Positions 35,345 to 46,879 of a stretch of 64,000 nt of DNA are shown one piece after another. A program made the translations under genes and the position numbers. The stretch lies in NCBI RefSeq assembly GCF_047948215.1, contig NC_134461.1, forward strand, positions 84,344,103 through 84,408,102, given 5' to 3'. Origin of the DNA: Lycorma delicatula (Eukaryota > Arthropoda > Insecta > Hemiptera > Fulgoridae). The notes beneath the pieces were generated by a model. The model saw only the letters and a list, made by a program, of their open reading frames with translations. It did not search any database and had not been told where the DNA came from. Every line of letters starts with the position of its first letter. The stretch's first letter is position 1.

Positions 35345-36280
35345 GTATTTCCTTCATATGTATTCATTTATATTGGATAATAATTAATTTAAAATTCCCT
35401 TTACTTTTTAATTGTTAATATTATTATTAATTATATCATTTATTTACGTTATATTATTCATAAATCGACTTAATTAATATAAATAAATATTTACACTATA
35501 TTACATTTTCTGCGCGGGATATGTTTGAATCTTATTTTTGAAATTCCTTTACAAAAATTCGTTATGATAAATCTTTTTTCCATATATATATATATTTTTT
35601 TTTTTAACTTTTAAAAGATTTTTCTGTTGAAAAACTGACACGAAATATTAATTAATTAATTATTAAATAATACTTTATTAAATAAAATAAAAGCATAAAT
35701 GTACTAAATAGGGTATATAAAAATATAACATATTATATAAGATCGTGGTTAAATTTTAAAAAAAGAAATAAATTAAAAATACTACAATTTTTTGCGACAG
35801 AAAAATAAAAGTATAAAAAATTATTTTTCTACATTTATTAATTAAATAATAACCCAATTGGAGAATGGTATCAATATCATTAGGACTTAAAATTTTGTAG
35901 GTTATCATTTGTATAATTGTATTATTATTATTTTTTTTATTTAAAAAAATTACCTTATAAAATAGTTTTAGATAAAATTAAATAATACGAATTTTTCTTC
36001 GTGTAAAGAAAAATTAACTACATGAAAATTATTTAATTCATGCGAATACAAAGTTATTACAACGGTAATTGAGATAAATTTGAAAATAAGATTAAGTTTT
36101 AAAAATTGCCAACAAAAAGTTTACTTAAAATCTTAATGATCCTTACGAAACTGAATATATCCTAACACCCTACGCTCAAATAAAGTAAAAAAAGCAACAA
36201 AAAGACAGCCATTTCAATTATTAAATAATATTATCAGTAAAACATTACGAAAAAGTGCATATAATACATATTCACACAAA
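35345..36280. other. AT-rich DNA, nothing assigned
   Basis: No repeat partner and no coding motif. Confidence 0.5.
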
Positions 36281-36917
36281 TAACAAAAAAAGTTGACAAC
36301 ACAGTTGTAAAACTTTCCTGTCACGGGGCTTTTTTTCTGATAAATACGACTACAGCAGCTGTACGTCAATGCTACACTAGCGTTACTTTGATGAGAAGGG
36401 GTACTAAATGACGCAGTGTACCCACTTAGCCACTAGTTTATTTAAAGCATTTTTTGTGGTGGGGGGTGCGAGATTTGCAAAAGCTTTTTTATGGAAATAT
36501 TGTTATTTTTTAATTGTTAACAAATGTTCCTAAGAAAAATAAGATCTTAAGCAGGCGAAATCTCGAGATACTGAGGGTGACGTTGCTCTACAGCCTCAGC
36601 CCTTTTAAGTTGAGCTACAACCTTTTAAGTTGAAATTTAATGGCATCAGTGCCCCATATATAGAACTAATCTGACCTAATTTGTTCAAAATCGGTCGAGT
36701 AGTTCTGAAGATAAAAGGTGATTTAGACGACGATACCGAACATGCTGGTATGCATGTACATACCAACATCCGGTTTTTGGGTTCCTTAGGTGTCAAGACG
36801 TAAAGATCCGATGAAAATCGAAAAATTCCCAGTTTGGACCGATTTCCATACTTTCCCTTCTAAAGCTATAGTTCTGCTATAGCGCTAGTCGGAAAGTAAA
36901 GATAAACAAAAGAAATC

Positions 36918-37088
36918 CACCACTCCGCCGATATCCGTGATTGGGTGGTAGCGTTTTGGCCTTTCATCTGGAGGTCTTGGGTTCGAATCCCGGTCAGTGG
37001 CATTTTTCATAAGATCCAAATTTCCATCTTCACATTACCACATAATATAAGCTTCTTTGTAAAATTCTGTGGATTCTTCAGTAAATAA
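36918..37088 (+). mobile_element. tRNA-derived SINE, family 1, tail type 1
   Basis: Same start as the copy at 9330 ('ccactccgccgat'), an A-box-like 'gggtggtagcg', B box 'gggttcgaatcccggtca' and tail 'cttctttgtaaaattctgtg'. Confidence 0.85.
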
Positions 37089-37257
37089 ATAATAAAAAAT
37101 ATTAATTTATAAATAAAATATACTTACGAAACACTAATACAAGTACTTTTAATTAGGATTTTAAAAAGTAATACAAAAAAAATAATTATAATTAACTGTT
37201 ACTGTTCTACAGTAGGTAGTCGTCGAATTAATAGAAATATCGACTGATAGATCTTTT

Positions 37258-37633
37258 AACTTTTTATTGAAAGGTTGAATACGAAGTGTTATGGAGACGG
37301 TTTGGCAGAATCATAAGTCTGCCTACAATGTAACCAGTTAAAGCGGAGCGCCATTTTGTTGATTTGATTTGTAATATTTTGAATGTATTATTAACTATGA
37401 TCGTCTTGAAAGAAATTCGAGGAGCGGCTGAAATTTAATGCACACAACTTTTTATTGAAAGGTTGAATACGAAGTGTTATGGAGACGGTTTGGCAGAATC
37501 ATAAGTCTGCCTACAATGTAACCAGTTAAAGCGGAGCGCCATTTTGTTGATTTGATTTGTAATATTTTGAATGTATTATTAACTATGATCGTCTTGAAAG
37601 AAATTCGAGGAGCGGCTGAAATTTAATGCACAC
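37258..37633 (+). repeat. Exact 188-bp tandem duplication
   Basis: Positions 37258-37445 and 37446-37633 are identical at every base I compared. The unit starts 'aactttttattgaaaggttg' and ends 'aaatttaatgcacac'. It is unlike the rest of the window, where repeats are diverged, so it is either a very recent duplication or an assembly artefact. No known coding content. Confidence 0.95.
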
Positions 37634-38587
37634 TGGAAAGTAACGGGAATACGAATTGCCGAACAAAGCGACAGGTGCTGCTACCTTGTTGTTTGATTCG
37701 CATATTACTAACATTCTGAAATTCGTTGACCTACCCCTCTCGGTTGTTGTCAGTCGCCTCAACACATTCGGCTAAAACAACGTGCTTTGAATGAATTTTT
37801 AACAGCTGAAAAAAATGTACGCTAGTGACATTCATTGTCGAATGAGTAGCTGTTTTTCGATCGTGTAATCTATTTCATTCTGTGTCCCCTTATATTTCTG
37901 TTCCAGTAAACAGAATTGTACTTCTTTAGTTTGAAGTACTTACTTTCAAAATAAATATTTACGAAATGAATATGGACAGGTTCGCCTTATTAATAGACAT
38001 TATAGCTAAGACATTGACTGAGATATAATTTTTTTTTTTTCTATACTAAGATATTAATTTCCATAAAATTAAAAAAATAGACCTTTTTAAAAAAGATGTT
38101 ATTTTGGTATACATTATAAGATACATGCTGAAAATTGTGAGAGGATAAAAATAAATATACTGTAGGTAAAAGAAGCAATAACTAACGACCAGGAATTTTA
38201 TTTAGATATCTAATTTATAAATGGTGTACAAATAATTAATGGGACAGAAACTTGCGTAACATCGGCCTACATAGGAAAAAAATTAAATTATGAACAAATT
38301 TGGTAAACTCAAAAATTGCGATTGGGCAAGATTGATGGAGAACATCGTAGTACATGGATGAAAAAATCTGAATTTTGAATACAATCAAATTCGTATGTAT
38401 GTACCTACAAAAGATATATTGTAGATTAATTACGTATATACTTTCTAAATCTTCTAAAATATCAAACTATTTCGAATACATGGCTTACATCAGATATCAG
38501 ATTACCAGCATATTCTTTATCTCCAAGACTCTGGCAAAAAATAAACAGTCAAGTTGGATTATTGTAGCTGATGTGATTTATAACCCA
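37634..38587. other. Unassigned DNA
   Basis: Slightly less AT-rich up to about 37770, then AT-rich. No recognisable protein motif on either strand and no second copy. Confidence 0.45.
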
Positions 38588-38822
38588 AATCTGCCAATTT
38601 CGAAGTAGAGAGTTCTAAGATTCAAATCTTAGTAAAGGCAGTTACTTTTATACGTATTTTAATACTAGATCGTGGATACCGGTGTTCTTTGGTGGTTGGG
38701 TTTCAATTAACCACACATCTCAAGAATGGTCGACCTGAGAAGACACTTCATTTACATTCATACATATCCTCATTCATCCTTTGAAGTAATACCTTACAGT
38801 GGTTCCGAAGACTAAACAAAAG
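38588..38822 (+). mobile_element. tRNA-derived SINE, family 2, 5' truncated
   Basis: Plus orientation: the B box 'gattcaaatcttag' is kept, with body 'ggtgttctttggtggttggg' and tail 'ggttccgaagactaaac'. The A-box part is missing or unrecognisable. It forms the start of a plus-strand frame (38799-39122) that is not otherwise supported. Confidence 0.8.
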
Positions 38823-39819
38823 AGAGGTATGTGCCAAATTGGTCTGCGCACACCTACAGAAGCTATAACAGTCATCATTCTAGTTGGCATGCTATCTTTC
38901 AGTATTCTGTCTGAGAAATGGAGGGGTATGAGAGAATTTGAAATATTATTTAAATGCGGTATTTTCACTACAAAGTCCATGATTCAGATAATTTTGTTCA
39001 TCCTATTAGGAGTGCGAAACTTAAAGAACTTATTTTTTGAGGCTGCTGCAAAACTTAGGAACAAAAAACAGGGCAATGATAGATTCCTATTTATCAAAAT
39101 TTACAAGGAGAACTCTTGGTAAAAGCTATCCGACTGTATGAGCAAATTCTACAAGATATAGTGGCGTACATGAGTGGTACGTTAAATTCGACATTAGTAA
39201 TAGTTCTAACATTTTTGGAGACATTCCAAAAAAGATCCTTAATTTTTTTCTAAATTGATTGTTTCAACTTATTTTCTTTAACGCTGAATAATTTTAAACT
39301 TTATTACCTTATTAACCCTTGATATTAAAAATTAATTTTGTAAAATGATCTAAAAAATTACTAGCATTTTGGTGTTTTTTTTTAATATATTATGACAAAA
39401 ATATCTTAACGCATAACTGATTTTTATGTTGATCTTTTATCGACCGGAATGAAATTCTGTTTTAACTAGTATTTTGGCATTTCTTTTATATAGCAGTTAT
39501 GGCCCGACGTGTTTTCCTTATTGTAATGAAGTTTATCAATAAAGTTCCTTGCTATTAGATGGAATGACGTATATGTATTGATATTTCATAAAATATAAAA
39601 TATTCCGTTTCAGAAGAGCAACCAACTTTTGGAAAGAATGTCACCTGTGGTTAAATCACCATCCAGAGGATTATTTTTTACATACTGTTTGTAAATATCG
39701 AAAAAATTTTCTACTTTATTAGATTGTTGCGTGTTCGCGGCTCGAACAGCTTATTAAGAGACTAACAACTAAGAATGTTTATATAGATAAATTTATTAGT
39801 CAAAGAATAAATAAAATAA
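38823..39819. other. Unassigned DNA
   Basis: The 5' part (38823-39122) is open on the plus strand but matches no family I recognise. The rest is AT-rich, with no repeat partner. Confidence 0.4.
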
Positions 39820-41230
39820 AATAAATAATTGACAATAATAATTGTAATAAACAACAACAATAATTATAATAATAATACCAACAGGAGTAACAATAATTTG
39901 TTATTTGTTTATATGCTTTGTTTGTGCAACAGAAGAGTTACACAAAACCTTTGTATGTTGCACAATATCACATAAAATCACAAAAGAACAGCTACAAGTC
40001 AACAACCCACATATAAATTAAAAATATAATATTCAAAACAATAATAATAATAATAGTAACAATTATACAGTCAAATACAAAAAAATAATAATTAGAACTT
40101 TAAAAACGGTAGCTATGGAGTGATAATTAAAGCACATAGATGAAAACATAAAAAACACAACATTACTAATACATTCCAAATAAAACAAGTTATAAGCAAT
40201 AATCCTTAAAAAAAAACCAATAATTTTAAAATCATGAAAGTGAGCATTACACCAAGGACAATAATCCATCGCAACGTAATCCTCTCAAATTTTTAATGAA
40301 GATTGTCTCATCTTCCCAAAAGCTTACCTTGTCCTGGAACTCTACTGCAACACTGGTACACCGCTCAATCGGAGACACGGTGGAACCAACCGGCGTCACA
40401 AATTGCCTAAAAGACCTCACTGACCTGGCCTGGTTCCGCAAGACAACATGGTTACGCGTCGGAAGTTTATTGTGCAGAGCTTTATAAAAGAAAACCAAGT
40501 CAAAGTACTTTCTTCTATCAGATAACCTGGAAAGGTCTAATCGCCTCAGCCTCAACATATCCTCTCTACTAGCGCCAACAAAACAATCTCCAAACTTAAA
40601 ACGCATCCAGTTCAAGAACCTATTCTGAACACCCTCAACCAGATCAGAGTCAAAAACTCGTGTACTATTCCACACCACGGTCGAGTACTCCAAGCGACTC
40701 CTCACCAAAGATTTGTACAGCAGGTTACAAGTGGAAATATTGTTAAACCGTCCACAAATCCAAAGGACAAGACCAAGGTCCCGGCGTGCTTTATTGACAA
40801 TCCGAGCAACATATTCGTGAAAATACAACTTCGTGTCAAATAAAATCCCGAGGTCCTCAACCAATGTCTCAGCGACAATAGCGTGCGTACCAATCCAATA
40901 GCTGAAAACAGAGCTCGACGACTTACGAGACAAAGTCAAATGTTTGGTCTTACGAAAATTCAAGGGCATACAATTGCGGTCAGCCCACTCAACAACCTTG
41001 TTAATATTCAATTGTAGCAACAGGTTATCCATACTATTCCTGATCGGACAATATATTTTGACGTCATCCGCAAACATCTGAAAATTGCACGTCAAAAGAT
41101 CCCCGATATCATTTATAAAAATAGTAAAAAGAAGGGGACCCAAAACAGAGCCTTGGGGCACTCCAGACTTAGCCAAGAAGGATTCCTCAGATATCTGTCC
41201 ACCAAAACGCACCGAAAAACGCCTGTCACG
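39820..41230 (-). mobile_element. 5'-truncated Jockey/CR1-like LINE
   Basis: Carries the 3' part of a reverse-transcriptase ORF and, downstream on the minus strand, an AT-rich 3' region ending in ATA/ACA-type simple repeats (about 39830-40060). The 5' break at 41230 falls exactly at a TTA microsatellite. 5' truncation is usual for LINEs because target-primed reverse transcription stops early. Confidence 0.75.
40247..41230 (-). CDS. Reverse transcriptase, C-terminal part, Jockey/CR1-like LINE (partial)
   Basis: About 327 codons open from the break at 41230 to a TAA near 40247. The first in-frame Met is at 41212. Counting from that Met, 'SGVPQGSVLGPLLF' (residues 16-29) is the RT block before the catalytic site, and 'FADD' (47-50) is the active site with both Asp residues kept. 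The thumb and C-terminal region follow. The fingers, the first catalytic Asp and the endonuclease lie upstream and are missing, so it cannot function. No internal stop is present in the remaining frame, which suggests fairly recent insertion. The clade (Jockey or CR1 group) is uncertain; the active-site blocks make the RT call safe. Confidence 0.9.
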   Translation of the reverse strand, partial: RDRRFSVRFGGQISEESFLAKSGVPQGSVLGPLLFTIFINDIGDLLTCNFQMFADDVKIYCPIRNSMDNLLLQLNINKVVEWADRNCMPLNFRKTKHLTLSRKSSSSVFSYWIGTHAIVAETLVEDLGILFDTKLYFHEYVARIVNKARRDLGLVLWICGRFNNISTCNLLYKSLVRSRLEYSTVVWNSTRVFDSDLVEGVQNRFLNWMRFKFGDCFVGASREDMLRLRRLDLSRLSDRRKYFDLVFFYKALHNKLPTRNHVVLRNQARSVRSFRQFVTPVGSTVSPIERCTSVAVEFQDKVSFWEDETIFIKNLRGLRCDGLLSLV

Positions 41231-41263
<33 letters not shown>

Positions 41264-41305
41264 TATAATAATTATTTATATTATTATTATTTATAATAAT
41301 AATAG
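41231..41305. repeat. (TTA)n microsatellite
   Basis: Pure TTA repeats to about 41261, then interrupted TTA/ATA repeats. Located at the truncated end of the LINE. Confidence 0.9.
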
Positions 41306-41479
41306 TGAATAAATTACATCCATAATAGTATCTCAAATAAGGTACAATTATTTTTTCAGATTGTTAAATCATAAAAATTAAAACACAGTCCTATTGACTA
41401 AAAACATAATGACAGCTAACTAATATTAACACCTAATATTTCATTAACAAGATAAGATTAGATAAGTCTAAAGTTCATA

Positions 41480-41770
41480 CAATAAAACTATCCTACACTT
41501 TATGAATGAATTTAATACTGTCATTATCACTACTGTCTACCAAAAACTCACCGAACAACTTCCTGCGTTCCCCACTGTCCACACTGGAATGCTTGCGACA
41601 TACTCTTCATTCGTTACTACTTGCTTACTGATAACGTCATCACACAATCGCCTCGAACAGGCCTCGCAGCACCCGCTTAACAACTACTCACTGTCCCACT
41701 GGTCCCTGTAGTATTTATATCCCCTGGCCTACAGAACCAGCACGCGACTTAACTGTTGAAGCGTGATTAT
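41480..41770 (-). promoter_or_regulatory. Promoter-like or LTR-like segment
   Basis: On the minus strand, 'ggggatataaatactacagg' gives a clear TATA-type element. It is followed by GC-richer sequence with a splice-donor-like 'ttcggtgagttt' about 170 bp downstream. The arrangement fits an LTR (U3-R) of a retrotransposon or a host promoter with first exon. No second LTR, primer-binding site or coding partner was found. Confidence 0.25.
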
Positions 41771-41999
41771 CTCATCGTCCGCGCCCTTATGTTTTCCCAT
41801 AAATTCCTATTCCGGCCCGGTTACCCTTCTCGTTGAGCAACAGCTGTTGGTGTGCCATTGTCAGTACTTCAAAGAACAGACCGTTAAACGGAACTGTTAT
41901 TTTGAGAAAATGATCCCTTTTATTTCCTTTCTGGATGATAGTCCCTTTCATTATTATTTTCTCTTACTTTCTTCTTAATTGAAAGGAATCCGTTACCCA

Positions 42000-43869
42000 G
42001 GTTCGTTATACTGGTCCTGTTGCAGTAGTTATAAAGTTAACAAATTTGAAAAAAACAATTTAAATGGGGTATAATTAAAGCACTGTATCTCCTCACAAAT
42101 ATTAGTCAATGATGTCTGGTGTCCCTAGAAATAATCCTTATGTTATTGACACCATACAGCAAGATTAATTTTGGCACTGATTAATTAAACTTTTTGCAGT
42201 CAATTATGATCTTCAGTCTCGATTTGCACTTTATTTTAATTTTTACTATTAATTTAATCTCTTTATTGAGCTCTTGTAATTTGCTTTTTGTTTAAATTCA
42301 GGACAAAATAGGTGATACGTTTTCTTCACAGATCTACTAGCAAAATTAGTGTAAAAAAAATTTGTGTTTTTCAGAATTACTTTTCTTTTGTCAATCAATC
42401 AAGTTCTTAAAGGTGTTCCCTTGCTGAAATAGTGATGCCTCTTTCCGTCACTGGAATCTTGTATGGCGGACAGAAACATGAGCTGCCAAAAAGAGCGATG
42501 ATTAATGTTAGAAATGATGTTTGGTTTGATGACAGACGGATGGAATAGTCAATTTAGTGTTATTTAAGAGAAAACAAATGAGAAATACAAAGAAGTGTGG
42601 TTTGAGAGAGTTAGTCGAGCGTAGTATCACGGCATATATCATAAATTAGTTTAAATTTAGATTTGATCATCTAAATATATATGATTTTTAAACATCAGAA
42701 ATTTTATTAATACTGTGTTCAGAGCATGAGGTAGGCGCTGCTCTTAGTAGGGAGGCCGAAAGACACGTAGGCTTCCTTTGTAACGCTTAAAAGTACATTT
42801 TCTAGGTTCATGTTGGGTTCTCCAAATATTAGGATCTTCTGGTTCGAAGTGAATTAGTAGTTAAGGATATAATTTGTGTATTGAATGGAGAAGACCGGAC
42901 TTAAATCGGTTAATTATGTCCGCGATGCAACAAAATTTGTAGTTTTGTTGTTATTGAAATTAATATGGAATAGATCAAGCATTTTAACTTCACACACACA
43001 CAATTCGATTTTTAGGTTGTTGTTTTCTAGTACAGTCTCAGCAATATATCTACCTCTCAAGGAATCCTGTAATAAAAACTTACAAGTGTAGCAATCTCTT
43101 TTGGGTTACGTAACTTTTATGAATACATTGTATTAATATGAATCGCTCAAGTTAATCAAATAATTTCTTACAGAATAAAGTATATTTTTGTATGTACATT
43201 TCTAAGTTATATGAGGAAAAATAATAATGTTATTTCTTTTTTCTCTTTCCATTTACACCTTGTTTCTACCTCTTTTTCTATTATGTAAGTATAAGTATGC
43301 ATACATGAATAATGTCTGCTGGACAATCCTTATTGCACGCGTACTCTGAGAGGTTGACCTCTGTTATTAAAAAAAAAAAAATAATGTTTATACAAAACCA
43401 GAAAAATAGTTACAATTTCTCTTTTGAGAAATTGTAATTATCAAAATTATTCTCTTGAGTTTTAAACAGATTGTTACTAAAAATAAATACAATTTCTTTT
43501 TAAAATCATAAATATAATCTTTCCTTTATTTTACTTTTTACACTCCTACCTATTTACTCATATATAAATCAAGGTTCGCGCGCTCACATGCACCATGATA
43601 TTAAAAGAGAATTATTTTTAGAGGTGATAATATTTATACATCCTCTGATAATATTTGTACCTCTGTGCATATTAATCGGAATACGTTAAAATTTTAACTT
43701 TATAAAATTGCATATTAGTTTTTCGTGTATGCAGTAATTTTAAATTGTAATAACTTTCTACCGAATCTCAATACGGTTATTAAATTTAACCTATACCGAC
43801 TAGTAAACTTGATATACTCCGAAAGTATTAATGTCGATTATGACATTACATAAACTAAACCAAAACCAT
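42000..43869. other. Unassigned DNA
   Basis: AT-rich with a few less AT-rich patches (42420-42560, 42720-42920). Translations of both strands gave no motif I could assign. May include very old transposon remnants. Confidence 0.4.
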
Positions 43870-45005
43870 TATAATATCCATCTTCCACATTTTATCTTGT
43901 TGCACCACATTTTAACGCAGTTCCGCCACTCACCTGTCGTTACCTCAGCGATACAGTTTTCAAGTAAAGCCTTTACATGCACTTATTTATAAGTTTTTTT
44001 ATTCCGAGCTACAAATCCTTTTACTTGACTCCACACTAATTTATTGGATTCAGATTGCACTGGTATGGTGAAAGCAGTATTAGTGTATTAACATTTGCTT
44101 CAACCGTATTATTGATTACATATTTATTAAAGTTTTGCTATTGTTTTTTTTAAATTCTTCAACATTTTAAAATGTAGAATCGAATGGGATATGTTTTTCC
44201 CTCAGCCACGATACTATATCCGTTTTTAGCCGTGCTGTATTGGGAGTTTTACTAATTTTACACTACAGTATGTTGCATTAACCATAACAATAATACAATT
44301 CGGTGGAATTAATTTCATAATCGTATTAAACCAGTTTGTTAAAAAATTACCACTCATATCTTTGTGTAATCACCCTTTTTATTGGATCCGAAATCTAATA
44401 TTACACTGCTAACAAATCCATCTGCATTCCCTACCTGACCTACAATCACCCGTTTTCTTTTGTTACTGAAAATTTTATACAGGTACTTAAACTAAACAAG
44501 AAAACCTATTTAGGTATCTTAATGAAAGTGTCACAGCAAACTTTATCGACTGAATGACCTTCGTTCAGCCAAGTTTTATACTGATAAAAAATATTGCTTC
44601 CCATTTTTCTCAATCCTTTAATTTGTTTCAAATATTTCCTTCGCCAAATTTTACGTCATCTTTATCAATTATAAAACTATAAAACTATTTCTACGTTTTC
44701 CTGCAAGTTTGAAACCCATTGATAAAAGAAGTTTATGTAAACTGCCCCGATAAATTTTCGGTAAAACCGGATCACTTTTAACAGCTAAAAGTACTTTATC
44801 GAGTGTGGGCGATTCACTTTAAAAAAAGGAACCCGTGGTCTTTGGATCTGACAGCATTTTTATTGAAATCATCAAATTGGCTTACTTTGGATTTTGGACG
44901 TTTTATTTTCTTTTTTGGCGTGTTTACTACCCCAGTTCGCGATCTCTCAATACTTGAAATGGATGCACCCGTGAATTCAGATGTAAGCGCTTCTGTACTT
45001 TAATT
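43870..45005 (-). pseudogene. Tc1/IS630-like DDE transposase, heavily decayed
   Basis: Reading down the minus strand with several frame changes, the translation shows, in order: 'SPTLDKVLLAVKSDPVLP' and 'GSLHKLLLSMGFKLAGKRR' (DNA-binding region); 'DMSGNFLTNWFNTIMKLIPP' and 'CIIVMVNATYCSVKL' (central catalytic block); 'SPYQCNLNPINLVWSQVK' (C-terminal catalytic block). These match an insect family of DDE_3-type transposases where the central block has 'VMDNA' and the last has 'NPIE'. Here the catalytic Asp is Val and the Glu is Asn. There are many stop codons. The region is an old, dead DNA-transposon gene; its terminal repeats were not found. Recognition is by remembered motifs. Confidence 0.8.
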
Positions 45006-45092
45006 TCTAAATTAGGACATTTTCACGAAATTTATTGATAACATTAAGAATTATCGTCTTTTCCCCTACTTTCCTAATATTTTACCTTTTCT

Positions 45093-45420
45093 GTGTTTAA
45101 CTATAAATCTAACCCCGAAGAGGAAGAACCCTTCCTGACAGTTGTGGTTGCCACTCCACCCCCTCCATACCTAGCCAATAGGGGCTTTATCGGGGGTCCT
45201 CTTCAAACACTTCAGCAACATCTTCCAGTCTCAATCGCCTCAGTCAGGATGCCAACGATGCGAATGCCACAAATAACATTCCCATCATTGTACTACACTA
45301 ACGTAATTAAACCTAGCCGATAGTCTTAAGGAAGACCATACCGATTGAGCTGAATTACCCTACCTACCCGAAAACGGTAAAAAGGGACGAGCCCAACTCG
45401 CAACACCGATTGACAATTAA
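45093..45420 (+). other. GC-richer unassigned segment, possibly LINE-derived
   Basis: A 76-codon plus-strand frame with a Pro-rich centre ('VATPPPPYLANRG') that I cannot assign, then 'cgatagtcttaaggaagacc'. It lies just upstream of an R1-like LINE tail in the same orientation and could be another part of that element. Confidence 0.3.
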
Positions 45421-45651
45421 CAAAAACGAACCCTAATTAAAAACAAAACAAAACATAAAGAAAATAAAATAAAAACTCTAACACTAGACTCTACAACAGA
45501 CAAACCAAAACCACAGACCAAAAATAAAAATATACATACACCTAAACATAAACAAAATCTAATACAAAAACAAAAGCCAAATACATAAACAAACTGTGAG
45601 AAGAACACTAACCAAAAACTAACACACGAAGGGAAATATAGACACTGATGC

Positions 45652-46022
45652 ACCTTGCGTCTCCCATTGTCTCATCTTACGGTCACGGAGGATTTCGTGT
45701 ATACTTACACAGATTTAAAAGAAGAGACCTCCCAAATTGTGTGTACTGCGGTCAAGAGGACACTCCCTGCCACATCTTTTTTTAATGTGCACGTTGGAAG
45801 GATCTAAAAGCAAGATATAACATACAAGAGATTGCCCCGGAAACTACAACAACAAAGTATACGCTGAGAGGTAAAGAGGAATGGCTGACAATAGAGAGAT
45901 TCGTAGCTGAGATTATACGAGCAAAGGAAATGGATTCAAGAACTGGGAGACGTTACTTTAAGAAAAAAAAACACATAACGACTGAGACCAGGGCCCGGAA
46001 ACGGCATAGCTGGGCCCGGTGA
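45652..46022 (+). pseudogene. R1-like LINE ORF2, C-terminal zinc-finger end
   Basis: Plus-strand translation gives 'SSYGHGGFRVYLHRF', then 'NCVYCGQEDTPCHIFF', then a TAA at 45783-45785, then 'CARWKDL' and a basic tail to a TGA at 46020-46022. Gly-His-Gly followed by Cys-2-Cys-7-His-4-Cys is the signature at the C-terminus of R1/TRAS-clade LINE proteins. It lies after the reverse transcriptase and is thought to bind nucleic acid. Only this end survives and it has one nonsense mutation inside the finger. A 3' UTR and A-rich tail follow to about 46230. Confidence 0.8.
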
Positions 46023-46230
46023 CCCTGGCCATAGCGGTTAGAGGGTAAGTCAAGATGAATATAAGGAAAAGATCCGGAACCGGTGAACCGATTTGCCATG
46101 CTGGACGTACTGCCGGTAGGCGGGGAGGCTCATTATAGTCGGAAAGACACTCTCCTGGGCTGAGTAATACTTGATTGTTGAGTCGTCCAGGGGAACAGGA
46201 GAACAAACACAAAAAAAATTATATATAAAT
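46023..46230 (+). mobile_element. 3' UTR and A-rich tail of the R1-like LINE
   Basis: GC-richer sequence directly downstream of the ORF2 stop, ending in 'acacaaaaaaaatta'. Together with 45652-46022 it forms a 5'-truncated insertion. Confidence 0.6.
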
Positions 46231-46319
46231 TTATAAATATTAAAAAAAGGCTGGCGTGGGCCCGCCGCGAAACTATTACATGGTTTATGTTTCATTATAG
46301 GTGATTTTATTAAATGTTT

Positions 46320-46715
46320 TAGCCAATTGTAACTAAATAAAGTTCTTGAATTTAGCGTACTTACAAAAACAAAAACATTTACAACGAAAAGCTTCAAAAT
46401 CCTGATCATTTTCAGCTGTTTCTTGAGTTGTGATTTTTTAACACAGCTCTAACTACAATGTTTTCCTTTTTTATCTCCAAAACACAAATATAATTTTAGA
46501 TAAATCGTTCTTATCAAAAGGTATATATAAATCGTTCGAACGAATGAATCGTTCGAGAAGTATAATTCGTTTGAACGAATGAATCGTTCGTCCGATTCGT
46601 GTGCTGCGGTCAGCCGCCCGTTGCACCACTATTGGTCTGCTCTGCGCCAGTAGCAGCTAAAAATAATGAATAAAAATATGAGCACATACAATTAACAAAC
46701 CAGCGCACCATATTG
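46320..46715 (+). repeat. Repeat R5, copy 2
   Basis: Same orientation as 11046-11345. Here the 'gttcgaacgaatgaatcgtt' block is duplicated in tandem, with small changes ('cgtttgaacgaatgaatcg'). No helicase remnant follows. Confidence 0.75.
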
Positions 46716-46879
46716 TTTTATTGGAGAGATTTATTCTTAATTACGCTGATAAAATATTAAGATATTGAACATAAAAATATTTTTCTGGTTTAATTAGAGA
46801 CTCATGAATAATGTTTTTTTTTCACCAGGAATCTCATCTTTCCTTTACTGTTTTACTACATAATGCTGATTCGTAGCTC

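Noticed and set aside
36932..37005. tRNA-like sequence with A and B boxes
   Set aside because: It lacks a complete cloverleaf and continues into a repeat body shared with other copies, so it is a SINE head and not a tRNA gene. The same applies to the other family 1 and 2 heads.
38799..39122. 107-codon plus-strand ORF as a gene
   Set aside because: It begins inside a SINE tail, and the remainder shows no recognisable domain, splice signals or coding bias that I can judge.
45417..45653. Minus-strand frame rich in Phe, Cys and Val
   Set aside because: It is the antisense of an A-rich, Lys/Asn-type region. The composition explains the hydrophobic translation and no motif is present.
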